A stretch of DNA of 30,360 bases, taken from Basidiobolus meristosporus CBS 931.73. Taxonomy: Eukaryota; Basidiobolomycota; Basidiobolomycetes; Basidiobolales; Basidiobolaceae. How positions within the stretch are numbered: position 1 is the first letter of the stretch; each line of letters opens with the position of its first letter. The stretch is from contig MCFE01000851.1 in NCBI GenBank assembly GCA_002104905.1, positions 1 through 30,360 of the forward strand, read 5' to 3'. This document shows positions 22,114 to 30,360 of this stretch, in pieces. The position numbers and the translations under genes were made by a program. The notes beneath the pieces are model-generated. The model was not told where the DNA came from and did not search any database. It saw nothing but the letters and a program-made list of their open reading frames with translations.

Positions 22114-22801
22114 TGAAATAATCGCCGTTCATTATGTAGCGTACTTACAATGGAAAGGCTTCTCATTCATCACTAAAGTGACTTGCATCATATAGATGGG
22201 ATTCGTTCCAACTCCCCGAGGTCCACACTAATGCACTGCGCTAGGGCACATCGGTACAAATGGAGGGATGCATACTCCACCGGTAATAGGGGAAAATCAA
22301 GATCCCCATTATCCAGACTATTGCCATCTCCCTCATGATCATGGCGGCGGTGTACAGCAGTTGGAAAGCTTCGTGAGATTCTTCATCATGAACCCAACGT
22401 GACCCCGTCCCTAATTCACCATATGCATCACCTCGCATCCCACCACCAACCGATGCGCTTCATTTCTAACCAGCTGGATTCCCCGCCGACTGGCACGGTT
22501 TGGGAGCTTGGGGACGGTCACACCAGGGGGATGCGTCAAGTGGCATTATCGGGGCTATGAATTCCCTCTGCATAAGTGTACAGCGGGCAATAAGCATTGA
22601 GCCGAGTCTGGTCTAATGCAAGATCCATTGGAAGCCCACATTTGGCTTCGTCCGGTGATGATCAGGGAGGTGCGTGGGTGTGTCGGCCATACCGGAAAGC
22701 CAATGGCCCATCTGAAACCCCGATGGTGGTTAGGATAATGGTTGGGTGATAATGGTAAATTAAAGCAAGGGGATACGCCACATTGGACAATTAGTCTCTC
22801 T
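22114..22801. other. Spacer at the centre of the inverted repeat
   Basis: About 688 bp of unique sequence separates the two arms and the two divergent promoters. No open frame in it has recognisable features. It could hold shared upstream regulatory sequence for both genes; this is inference from position only. Confidence 0.5.
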
Positions 22802-24290
22802 TTTCTGCTAGACCATATCGGTGCTTCTCCGCATTCCAATCGGGTATTATCTAGAGTCATGTTGGACGCGGCGCTAAGGGGCGGTGTTGCCTGATGGGTC
22901 CGGTATAAAACGCGGCCATCTGGTGGTTCATTCCTCACACAACAACCAAGCGTATCCTCCTCCCCCTCCTCCGCCTCCGCCTCTGCCTTAGACGATAGAC
23001 TTGTGCAAAATGTTCTCCGCCAACTGCCTTTTGTTAGTTCTGTCCAGTGCGCTTCTTGCATCCAGCTTGGTCGTGGAGAGAGGATACGTCCCCCCAGGTG
23101 GATTGAATTACTGCCAGGATTTGTTATCCCATCTGAATACCCGTTACCACGCGAACCTCGGGCTCGACCTGTGCGAGGGTCGTCCCGGTGGAGATGGGGG
23201 TAGCGACGAGGCAGATCTGTACGATCCAGCTGATCTGTTGTGTGATGCCTTGGTGGCCAAAGTTCGGGCCCTCGGGGTGAAGGTCGACGCGAATGTGTGT
23301 ATTGGAGGATTGAAGAAACGTGGTGATGATTACGACGAGGAGGAGAGTGAGCGCAGATGTCGCGGCATCGTGGCCAGACTCAAGTTGCTGAAGGTCCGGG
23401 CGAACGCGAACGTATGCCTCGGGAAGAAGTTGGAAAAGGGCGTGCTGAGTAACGGGCACGACGATGACGACGATTATTCCAAGTGGTCATGCGAGGATCT
23501 TGTCCGCGTTGGTCGCCTTCTTGGGATCAAGGTTGACGCCAAGGTGTGTCTTGGTCCGATACTAGGTAGCAACGATGGCTTGGTGTCAATCCTTCCAGAG
23601 AATGGTCACGGTGGCGATAATGGTGACTACAATGAGTGTGACGATATCGTGGCCCGCCTGCGCCTACTTGGGCTCAAGGTGGACGCCAATGTCTGCCTCG
23701 GAATCAAGGGAGCCAGGGGCTGGTCCAAGGGAGATGCCGACAAGTGGTCATGCGATGACATTGTTGCACGCGCCAAGGTGCTTGGCCTGATCAAGGCCGA
23801 TGTCAACGTCTGCCTGAAGAATGTCCTCGGTGGTGTGCAGCCAAGCAGCGGCAGTGACGGAGACTACGATGAATGTGAAGATATTGTGGCTCGTCTTCGC
23901 CTGCTTGGACTCAAAGTGGACGCCAACGTCTGCCTTGGAATCAAGGGAGCCAGTGGCTGGTCCAAGGGAGATGCCGACAAGTGGTCGTGCGATGACATTG
24001 TTGCACGCGCCAAGGTGCTTGGTCTCATCAAGGCCGACGTCAACATCTGCTTGAAGAACGTCCTCGGCGGTGGACGGCCAAGTGGCAGCGATGGAGAACA
24101 CAACGAGTGCGATGACATCGTGGTTCGTCTCCGCCTGCTTGGTCTCAAAGTGGATGCCAATGTCTGCCTTGGGGTGAAGGGAGCCAGTGACTGGTCCAAG
24201 GGAGATGCTGACAAGTGGTCGTGCGATGACATTGTTGCACGCGCCAAGGTGCTTGGTCTCATCAAGGCCGACGTCAACATCTGCTTGAAG
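22802..24290. repeat. Right arm of a large inverted repeat
   Basis: This is the mirror of 20,625-22,113. It contains about 208 bp of upstream sequence and the first 426 or so codons of copy B. Similarity weakens after the unit ending in NICLK, where the two genes carry different 3' repeat units. Confidence 0.9.
22904..22910 (+). promoter_or_regulatory. TATA box of copy B
   Basis: TATAAAA lies 100 nt before the ATG at 23,010. A strongly pyrimidine-rich tract (about 22,956-22,989, repeats of CCTC and CCGCCT) sits between it and the start codon, as in many highly expressed fungal genes. Confidence 0.7.
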
Positions 24291-24758
24291 AATGTCATCG
24301 GTGGTGGCCGGCCAGTTGGTGGTAATGATGGAGAGCACAGCGAGTGCGATGACATTATAGTACGCCTTCGACTTCTTGGACTGAAGGTAGATGCCAACGT
24401 CTGTCTCGGAATCAAGGGAGCCGGAGATTGGAGCAAGTCACGTATCGAGAACTCCAAATGTGAGGACATCGTCTCACATGCCAAAGTGCTCGGGATCATC
24501 AAGGCTGATGTAAACGTGTGCCTAAACAACGCCAGCCGCCCAGACCAAATTGCCGAACACTTCAACGAATGTGATACCATCGTGGCCAGACTTCGCGTAC
24601 TCGGTATCCCTGTCGCCGCCAACATCTGCCTCAACATCAAGGTCGACGGCAAGCTCACCAAAGAGGAGATCGACAACATGAAGTGCGAGGAGATCACCGC
24701 TCACGCCAAAGCCCTTCACATCCTGAAGGCGGATGTCGAGGTGTGCCTTGTAAAATAG
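23010..24758 (+). CDS. Secreted C-x18/19-C repeat protein, copy B (14 units)
   Basis: This intronless 582-residue protein starts at the ATG at 23,010. The leader MFSANCLLLVLSSALLASS and the motif RGYVPPGGLNYCQDLLSHLN match copy A. Units 1-4 are more diverged (for example CDALVAKVRALGVKVDANVC and CEDLVRVGRLLGIKVDAKVC). Units 5-10 alternate the NEC/DEC type and the WSC type. Units 11-14 differ from copy A and end CEEITAHAKALHILKADVEVC followed by LVK. Linkers vary (GGGRPSGSDGEHN, SRPDQIAEHFN and others). Adjacent repeats are nearly identical at the DNA level, so unequal exchange or conversion could change copy number. It is divergent from copy A. The function is unknown to me; the leader and the regular cysteines point to an extracellular, disulfide-stabilised repeat protein. 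Confidence 0.85.
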   Translation: MFSANCLLLVLSSALLASSLVVERGYVPPGGLNYCQDLLSHLNTRYHANLGLDLCEGRPGGDGGSDEADLYDPADLLCDALVAKVRALGVKVDANVCIGGLKKRGDDYDEEESERRCRGIVARLKLLKVRANANVCLGKKLEKGVLSNGHDDDDDYSKWSCEDLVRVGRLLGIKVDAKVCLGPILGSNDGLVSILPENGHGGDNGDYNECDDIVARLRLLGLKVDANVCLGIKGARGWSKGDADKWSCDDIVARAKVLGLIKADVNVCLKNVLGGVQPSSGSDGDYDECEDIVARLRLLGLKVDANVCLGIKGASGWSKGDADKWSCDDIVARAKVLGLIKADVNICLKNVLGGGRPSGSDGEHNECDDIVVRLRLLGLKVDANVCLGVKGASDWSKGDADKWSCDDIVARAKVLGLIKADVNICLKNVIGGGRPVGGNDGEHSECDDIIVRLRLLGLKVDANVCLGIKGAGDWSKSRIENSKCEDIVSHAKVLGIIKADVNVCLNNASRPDQIAEHFNECDTIVARLRVLGIPVAANICLNIKVDGKLTKEEIDNMKCEEITAHAKALHILKADVEVCLVK

Positions 24759-24913
24759 ATGGGCCACCCAGCGCCCAGTCGATATCCTCCCTGGAAGGAA
24801 GCATATTCAGGGAGGGAGCAGGAATGTTTGCGATATAGCGAAACAATTTTACCACCTTCTTGTGATTTTGATTTTACTCGAATAGAACTTTCAAACTCAT
24901 AAGATACCATACC

Positions 24914-24919
24914 AATAAA
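24914..24919 (+). terminator. AATAAA, candidate poly(A) signal of copy B
   Basis: AATAAA lies about 155 nt after the stop codon of copy B. Confidence 0.45.
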
Positions 24920-25137
24920 GGGCGAAGTTATCGTACACGAAGTGCCGCACCATCTCTTCATCCTAACCATACTCCCAAGGTGGCTTTTGTTATGTGGAAT
25001 CTTGATAACCATATACGTTGAGGCTATGGAGGGCTTAGGTTCCAATGTGATGGCCATTCCTGTCTGTGCAGTGCTACAGGTATCATCGATGGGGACTGTG
25101 AAACGAGAGAGCCCTGATGTGTCTTTCATGAAAGTGG

Positions 25138-25143
25138 TTTATT
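25138..25143 (-). terminator. AATAAA, candidate poly(A) signal of aconitase
   Basis: The plus-strand TTTATT reads AATAAA on the minus strand, about 180 nt after the aconitase stop. Confidence 0.35.
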
Positions 25144-25325
25144 TTTGGTACTTCCTACGAATCCATGAAAAGAGATGGGGGAAAATCCGAGGGAGAGTAT
25201 GCATGATGAAGATGATGTGAAGTGAATGTCATGAAGCGGAGCAATGTTTGAAGCGGAATTTACAGTGGATATGTTTCATTAAGCGTTGGAAAATCAGTAC
25301 CTAAACATTCTCCTGGGTTTGATGC

Positions 25326-27814
25326 TTAGTTGTTAGCTTCAGCCATCTTGTTCAATGCAGAACCGGCCTTGAACCACTCGATTTGGTTCTCGTTGAAGGT
25401 GTGGTTGACGGGGATCTCGATCTTCTCGCCGGACTCGCGGGTGACGCGAAGGGTCAATGGCTTGCCGGGGGTGAAGGTGGTGAGACCGACGATGGACACC
25501 TTGTCGGAGGGCTTGATCTTCTCGTAGTCAGCGGGGTCAGCGAAGGTCAAGGGAAGAACACCTTGCTTCTTCAAGTTGGTCTCGTGAATACGAGCGAAGG
25601 ACTTGGTAATGACGGCGATACCACCCAAGTGACGAACTTCGAGGGCGGCGTGCTCGCGGGAAGAACCTTCACCGTAGTTCTCGTCACCGACGACGACCCA
25701 GCTGATGCCCTTGGCCTTGTAGTCTCTGGCAACGGCGGGAACGGCTCCGAATTCACCGGTCAAGACGTTCTTGATGTTGTTGGCTTCTCCGTTCTCGGAG
25801 TTAATGGCACCGATCAACATGTTGTTAGAGATGTTGTCCAAGTGACCACGGTACTTGAGCCAGGGACCGGCCATAGAGATGTGATCAGTGGTGCACTTGC
25901 CCTTGACCTTGATCAAGACGGGAAGATCTTCGGCGTCCTGGCCGTTCCACTTGGCGAAAGGCTCAAGGATTTGAAGTCTGTTACTCTCGGGGGATACCTC
26001 AACCTTGACGGTGGAGCGGTCCTCAGGGGGGGCTTGGTAGGTGTTCTCACCAGCGTCGTAACCGCGAGGGGGAAGTTCGGCACCGTGGGGAGGAGTGAAC
26101 TTGAACTTCTTGCCGTCGGCGCCAGTAAGCTCATCAGTGATGGGGTTGAAGCAAAGGTCACCGGCGAAGGACATGGCAGTGACGAGCTCAGGGGAAGCAA
26201 CGAAAGCGTGGGTGGCAGGGTTACCGTCGTTACGTCCGGTGAAGTTTCTGTTGTAGGAGGTGATGATGGAGTTCTTGTCACCCTTCTTGATGTCTTGACG
26301 ATCCCATTGACCGATGCAAGGACCGCAGGCGTTGGCGAGAACGACACCACCGGCCTTGTCGAAGACCTCCATTTGTCCGTCACGCTCGATGGTGGCACGG
26401 ATTTGCTCGGAACCAGGGGTGATGGTGAACTTGGACTTGACTTGGAGTCCGTGGTCAAGAGCCTCTTGGGCAAGGGAGGCGGAGCGGGACATATCTTCAT
26501 AGGAAGAGTTGGTGCAGGAGCCGATGAGACCGACCTTCAATTCACTGGGCCAGTTGTTCTTCTTGACGGTTTCGGCGAACTTGCTCAAGGGAGTGGCAAG
26601 ATCGGGAGTGAAGGGTCCGTTGATGTGTGGCTCCAATTCGGAAAGGTTGATCTCGATGACGTGATCGTATTTGGCACCCTCATCAGCACGGAGGTTGTGG
26701 GCGAACTCCTCAGAAGACTTGGCGATGTGAGGACGGCTGGTGGCACGGAGGTAGTCACCCATACGCTTGTTGAAGGGGAACACGGAGGTAGTGGCACCGA
26801 TTTCGGCACCCATGTTACAGATGGTAGCCATACCAGTGCAAGACAAGCTCTCAACACCAGGGCCGAAGTATTCGACAATAGCACCAGTTCCTCCCTTGAC
26901 GGTCAAGATACCAGCAACCTTCAAGATGACATCCTTGGCGGAGGTCCAACCGCTGATTTGGCCGGTGAGCTTAACACCAATGACCTTGGGGCACTTGAGT
27001 TCCCATGGGATGTCGGCCATGACGTCAACAGCATCGGCACCACCAACACCGATAGCGCACATACCCAAACCACCAGCGTTGGGGGTATGGGAGTCAGTAC
27101 CGATCATGAGACCACCGGGGAAAGCATAGTTCTCGAGGATGATTTGATGGATAATGCCGGATCCTGGCTTCCAGAAACCAAGACCGTACTTGGCGGTGGC
27201 GCTGGCCAAGAAGTCGTAGACTTCCTTGTTGATGTCCTTGGCTCTGGCCAAATCCTTGGGGCCACCCAACTGAGCCTCGATCAAGTGATCGCAGTGAACG
27301 GTGGAGGGGACGGCAACTGTGGGAAGACCAGCGGAGATGAATTGAAGAAGAGCCATTTGGGCGGTGGCATCTTGGCAAGCAACACGATCAGGTCTGAGCT
27401 TGAGGTAGGAGGAACCACGCTCGATGTCTTGGTTCTTGGCATCGTCCAAGTGACCGTAGATAATCTTCTCAGCAAGAGTAAGGGGATGGTTCAAACTGTA
27501 GAGCAACCGTTAGTACGAATGTAGCAGGGATCCAGTTCAACCAGGGTACTTACCGATCTCTGATGATGGCCAAGTTGTCCTCAATTCTTTGGTAGTTGAT
27601 GTACTTGTCCTTCTCCAAGTTGGAGATGGACACCTTTTGAGGAGCAACACCACCGGTAGCGGTAGCTAAGCCTCTGGCAGAGACTGCCTTGCGTACAATA
27701 GGAGAGAAGTTCTACAGGAGAAGAATCGGCGGTGGTTAGACTCGGGGGGTATGCAACAGAGAGGAGGCATTGAATTGAACATACTCTAGAAGCACGACTG
27801 AAAGTAGACATCAT
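25326..27814 (-). CDS. ACO1: Aconitate hydratase, mitochondrial (aconitase), three exons
   Basis: Exons on the minus strand are 27814-27785, 27711-27554 and 27495-25326. Introns are GTATGT...CTGTAG (73 nt) and GTAAGT...CTACAG (58 nt), and the phases agree, giving 2358 nt and 785 residues (yeast Aco1 is 778). It converts citrate to isocitrate through cis-aconitate in the TCA cycle in the mitochondrial matrix. The N-terminus [20 protein letters not shown] is a basic, Ser-rich presequence, probably cut near ARGLA. Visible signatures are [40 protein letters not shown] and [13 protein letters not shown] (the three [4Fe-4S] cysteines), [10 protein letters not shown], and the swivel-domain [17 protein letters not shown]. 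Codons are G/C-ending and favour those of highly expressed fungal genes. A second in-frame Met follows the first immediately, so the start is 27,814 or 27,811. Confidence 0.96.
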
Positions 27815-27907
27815 CTTCGTTGGATGATGAAAGAGAAGCAGACAGGGTTGTCGGAAATGAGTGTGGGGTGTGGCTATTTGTAGGTTTTTCGAGATGCTTT
27901 CGTTCCA

Positions 27908-27912
27908 CCAAT
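27908..27912. promoter_or_regulatory. CCAAT box upstream of aconitase
   Basis: CCAAT lies about 95 nt upstream of the aconitase ATG, in reverse orientation to the gene. HAP-type CCAAT-binding complexes control TCA-cycle genes in fungi and work in either orientation. This is a motif match only. Confidence 0.35.
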
Positions 27913-28308
27913 CAGCAGATCGTTGGAAAAATTTTAAATCCTCATTATCTATGGATAAGACCGATTGATACCCGGGTAAAATAGCATCAACTCAACCATC
28001 GTCACGCGGCACGGTAACGTCGCTCTAAAGAGCAGATAAACCTGATTGTCAACATACGTACTACAATACCCAATGGCATATTTCTGGTGTGAATGCACAG
28101 GGATTCTGCCGTCCGTGGCTACAGGATTGTCATTCCACTGAGCCAGTTGTGATTAACTTGTGCGCCCCGAAGGTCAGCTGCAGCAGGTATATTATTCACC
28201 TTCAAATTCGGGTCATTTAGCGAGGTGGTGTCTGGCAAGTGAATGCACGTGCTGACGAAAACGAAATTTCGATTACTTAATAGCCAGTGTTGACACACAC
28301 CTCAAAAC

Positions 28309-28345
28309 GGAAGGGGTTAAGAAAAATTAGCACTTAACCCCTTCC
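28309..28345. repeat. Perfect 13-bp inverted repeat with 11-nt loop
   Basis: GGAAGGGGTTAAG (28,309-28,321) and CTTAACCCCTTCC (28,333-28,345) are exact reverse complements. They lie about 500 nt upstream of the aconitase start and about 860 nt from the stop of the third repeat gene. Confidence 0.8.
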
Positions 28346-29142
28346 TATTCGGATGCTGGAGCAGCGAGCCAATCAACAGCCTCCAAACCGGATGCCCATT
28401 TCCATCAAAATGCTCTGTTTCTCCGCGCCTTAATAGGTTAAATATATATTGTATCCAGAGTCACAGGATGGTAATACCTAACGAATCCTAGTGGCTTTGA
28501 GCATTCCCCTCCCCCAAAACCACGCCACCTTCCCCCAGAAAATTCTGCTTGCATTATTTTCCACTCACCCACCCATGCTTGCTTTCATGCCCGCTAGGCC
28601 AGCGCCGAAAGTCTGGTAGAGAGTAGTGAAGTGTGTCGGATGTGACGTACCGTTATTTGATGATTTCCATTTGGCACTGTGAGAATGGATGCTCGGATAA
28701 ATTCGTCTGACACTTATTTCATCGGTGCCCCATAAATTTCACTACATTACGTCGGGATATGGTCTCGGGCTTCTAATTTGACAGCTCATTTATTGAGGCC
28801 CAACTGTCAAATCTGTCACCGTAATCGGCTTTCCATTTGGTTTGACCACATTATTCGCTTTCCGAGACTCGGCTTTCGTTCTTTTCTATGCGCCGATTCT
28901 ACGTCGACCGATGTTGGGCTTTCCTCTGCTCCTTAGTGGTTGGTACCACTAGGATACTCTGTTGAGCCCTCTTTCGGTAGTGTAACATGTAGTTGCTTTA
29001 TTGGATACTGTTGAGCCCGAATTCGCTTTCTCTGTCCTTTTGTTCGGCTAAATCAATTGCGCTTAGCCTCCATTTATTTTTTACCAACCGCGACCGTAGG
29101 AAGATTCATGGAATTACGTATTTCTGTATCATTGTGCGTATC

Positions 29143-29148
29143 TTTATT
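29143..29148 (-). terminator. AATAAA, candidate poly(A) signal of the third repeat gene
   Basis: The plus-strand TTTATT reads AATAAA on the minus strand, 58 nt after the stop at 29,206. Confidence 0.45.
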
Positions 29149-29205
29149 CAGGGTGTTTATCTTTATCCAAGGTATGCTAGCTATACACCGGTAACTCGGG
29201 CATCT

Positions 29206-30038
29206 TTAAGTGAATACAACTGGTTTGTCCATGCATGCCACACGCTTGATTGGTACCTGATGCTCCTCAAGTTTGCTTGCCACTTTGTTGCACAATTCTG
29301 GATCACCACGACCAGTTGCTTTCGAAGCGTCGAGCGAGTCGCTCTCTCCGACGCATCTCCAGGTCTGTGGCGAGAATCCTTCCGCAGTTAGTACCTGCTT
29401 GACAAGGTCGCACTTATTGATGGTCTTGGTGACCTTGTCTGTAGGATCAGCACGCTTTCTGAATTCTCTTCTCGCTTTTGTCCGCTTCTCGCAGACATTT
29501 CGATCGATTCGCACCCCCAGAATGTTCAATTGCCGAATTAGTCCATTGCAGTCATATTGTGATAGGTCATCTTCTGGGGCGTGAGTGCCACCTAGCAAAG
29601 GCTTGACCGGGTCGAGGGCGACACTGACACACACACTTACCAAGGGCTTGTGCGTGTATTGCTGAAGTCTTTGGATGATGTCTTCACACCGGTCCTTGTA
29701 CTTGCCCTTCACCTCGTCAAGAGTGCCGACATCATTCTTGTCTACCGAACAGACATGTTCATCAACAAGGACATCTCGCTCTCGAAGACCCTTCAGAAGT
29801 TCGTGGCAACCAAGACTGCTTGGGTCGGGTAATTCAGTCTCCCCAGCACTGCTGTCAGGAATGTTGAGGCATTTCTCCAGGGGAAGCTCGGCTTTGTACC
29901 GAGTGTTGAGGTGAGACACCAGATCCTGGCAGTAGTTCAACCCGACTGGGGGAGTGTACCCTCTCTCCACTACACGTAGCCCGAGGCTAGAAGAGCACTG
30001 GACAATACGAACAACAGGTTGTTGATTGAAAGCGTCAT
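29206..30038 (-). pseudogene. Third C-x18/19-C repeat protein, copy C (6 units), frameshifted leader
   Basis: This is a diverged paralog of copies A and B. The mature part is open from about 29,971 to the stop at 29,206. It starts VERGYTPPVGLNYCQDLVSH, the family's N-terminal motif, followed by six two-cysteine units (for example CEDIIQRLQQYTHKPLVSVC and CNGLIRQLNILGVRIDRNVC) and a basic linker KARREFRKRAD. The ATG at 30,038 gives a signal peptide, MTLSINNLLFVLSSALLASG, in a different frame that stops at 29,970-29,972. Against copies A and B the difference is explained by two extra bases in GTGTAG (29,970-29,975). It could be a recent pseudogene, a sequencing error, or a gene with an intron I cannot see. 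A TATA box and a poly(A) signal are present, which argues the locus was expressed until recently. Confidence 0.75.
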
Positions 30039-30360
30039 TGGCAGCACTCGACACAATGAAGAGAAGGATACTGAAGGCACGAATGATGTTGACGATGCTG
30101 TGGCTGGCTATTTATACAGTCCATCGGTCTGTTTATGCGGAAGACTTATCTCAGTCACCACATGGAAGTTGGTAACAATGGGAGCTTATCGAAATCACCG
30201 AAGGATCAATGAAGGCATGACGTCATCGGCAACTCCTTTTTTCCAGTTGTAATGTAGGTACGAAAGATGCCTCGATGGCCCCTGGCTTATTCTAGCTTTA
30301 GCTGGCCATAGAGTCAATGCATTGCTAGGACTGACTTCAGGAGGTTCTAATATTATCCTC
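30039..30360. other. Promoter region of copy C and flank
   Basis: There is no supported gene. It contains the TATA box of the minus-strand gene. Confidence 0.4.
30110..30116 (-). promoter_or_regulatory. TATA box of copy C
   Basis: The plus-strand ATTTATA reads TATAAAT on the minus strand, about 75 nt upstream of the ATG at 30,038. The context CTGTATAAATAGC fits a eukaryotic TATA box. Confidence 0.6.

Larger units (their letters stand above)
24759..25325. other. Convergent intergenic region between copy B and aconitase
   Basis: This contains the 3' flanks of copy B (plus) and aconitase (minus). AATAAA candidates are present for both. I see no supported gene. Confidence 0.5.
27815..29205. other. 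Intergenic region: aconitase promoter and 3' flank of the third repeat gene
   Basis: I see no supported gene in this 1.4 kb. It holds a CCAAT near the aconitase start, a perfect 13-bp inverted repeat (28,309-28,345), a second inverted repeat ATTTGACAG/CTGTCAAAT (28,776-28,784 and 28,804-28,812), a repeated phrase GGATACT(CT)GTTGAGCCC (about 28,951 and 29,004), and three GGCTTTC motifs (about 28,825-28,925). An open frame at 28,993-29,391 has no recognisable domain. Confidence 0.5.

Noticed and set aside
23864-24697. Long minus-strand frames inside copy B, and matching plus-strand frames inside copy A
   Set aside because: They mirror the repeated coding units of the genes on the other strand. 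The sense frames have the leader, TATA box and cysteine pattern.
20376-24758. The tandem repeats considered as a CRISPR array
   Set aside because: The repeats are coding, about 200 bp per two-unit module, keep frame and cysteine positions, and have no spacer structure. The genome is eukaryotic.
25383-27524. 713-codon open frame on the plus strand opposite aconitase
   Set aside because: It is the antisense shadow of the strongly codon-biased aconitase gene. Its composition (runs of Gly, Val, Asp) and lack of any domain show it is not a protein gene.

Overview
The window looks like a stretch of nuclear genome from an early-diverging, non-Dikarya fungus. The evidence is a P2X-type ATP-gated channel gene (P2X genes are known from basal fungi such as Allomyces and absent from Dikarya), short 55-80 nt GT-AG introns, a fungal-type mitochondrial aconitase, and a nuclear copy of fungal cox1 with a group I intron. 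The cox1 exons use only TGG for Trp, and the copy carries a GC-rich double hairpin like those described in Allomyces mtDNA. A zoosporic lineage is plausible, but I cannot name the species.

The window has two halves. Bases 1 to about 17,500 are AT-rich and hold mostly broken transposable elements: a Tnp2/CACTA-like transposase relic (about 450-2400); a Ty1/copia gag scrap (2880-3151); a chromodomain Ty3/gypsy element whose middle is replaced by about 2.2 kb of mitochondrial cox1 (LTR fragment 3152-3356, NUMT 3357 to about 5550, integrase and chromodomain about 5556-7015, 3' LTR from 7076); a PIF/Harbinger-like transposase (minus strand, 7627-8511) divergent from an unrecognised ORF (8963-10126); and a copia pol relic (about 11,035-14,346) with a partly duplicated 3' end and an LTR ending at 14,917. 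The 2.5 kb after that holds nothing I can identify.

From about 17,550 onward the sequence is gene-like. A seven-exon P2X receptor gene (18337-19985) reconstructs in a single frame. It is followed by a large inverted repeat (arms about 1.49 kb: 20625-22113 and 22802-24290) carrying two head-to-head, nearly identical genes for secreted proteins built of C-x18/19-C repeats (12 units in the left copy, 14 in the right). Mitochondrial aconitase (three exons, minus strand, 25326-27814) comes next. A third, diverged, six-unit member of the repeat family (29206-30038, minus) follows, with an apparent 2-nt frameshift just after its signal peptide.

The aconitase and P2X genes are ordinary cellular genes. 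The repeat family is the least explained content: it is secreted, cysteine-patterned, locally duplicated, and its promoters are copied along with the coding arms. I do not recognise the family.
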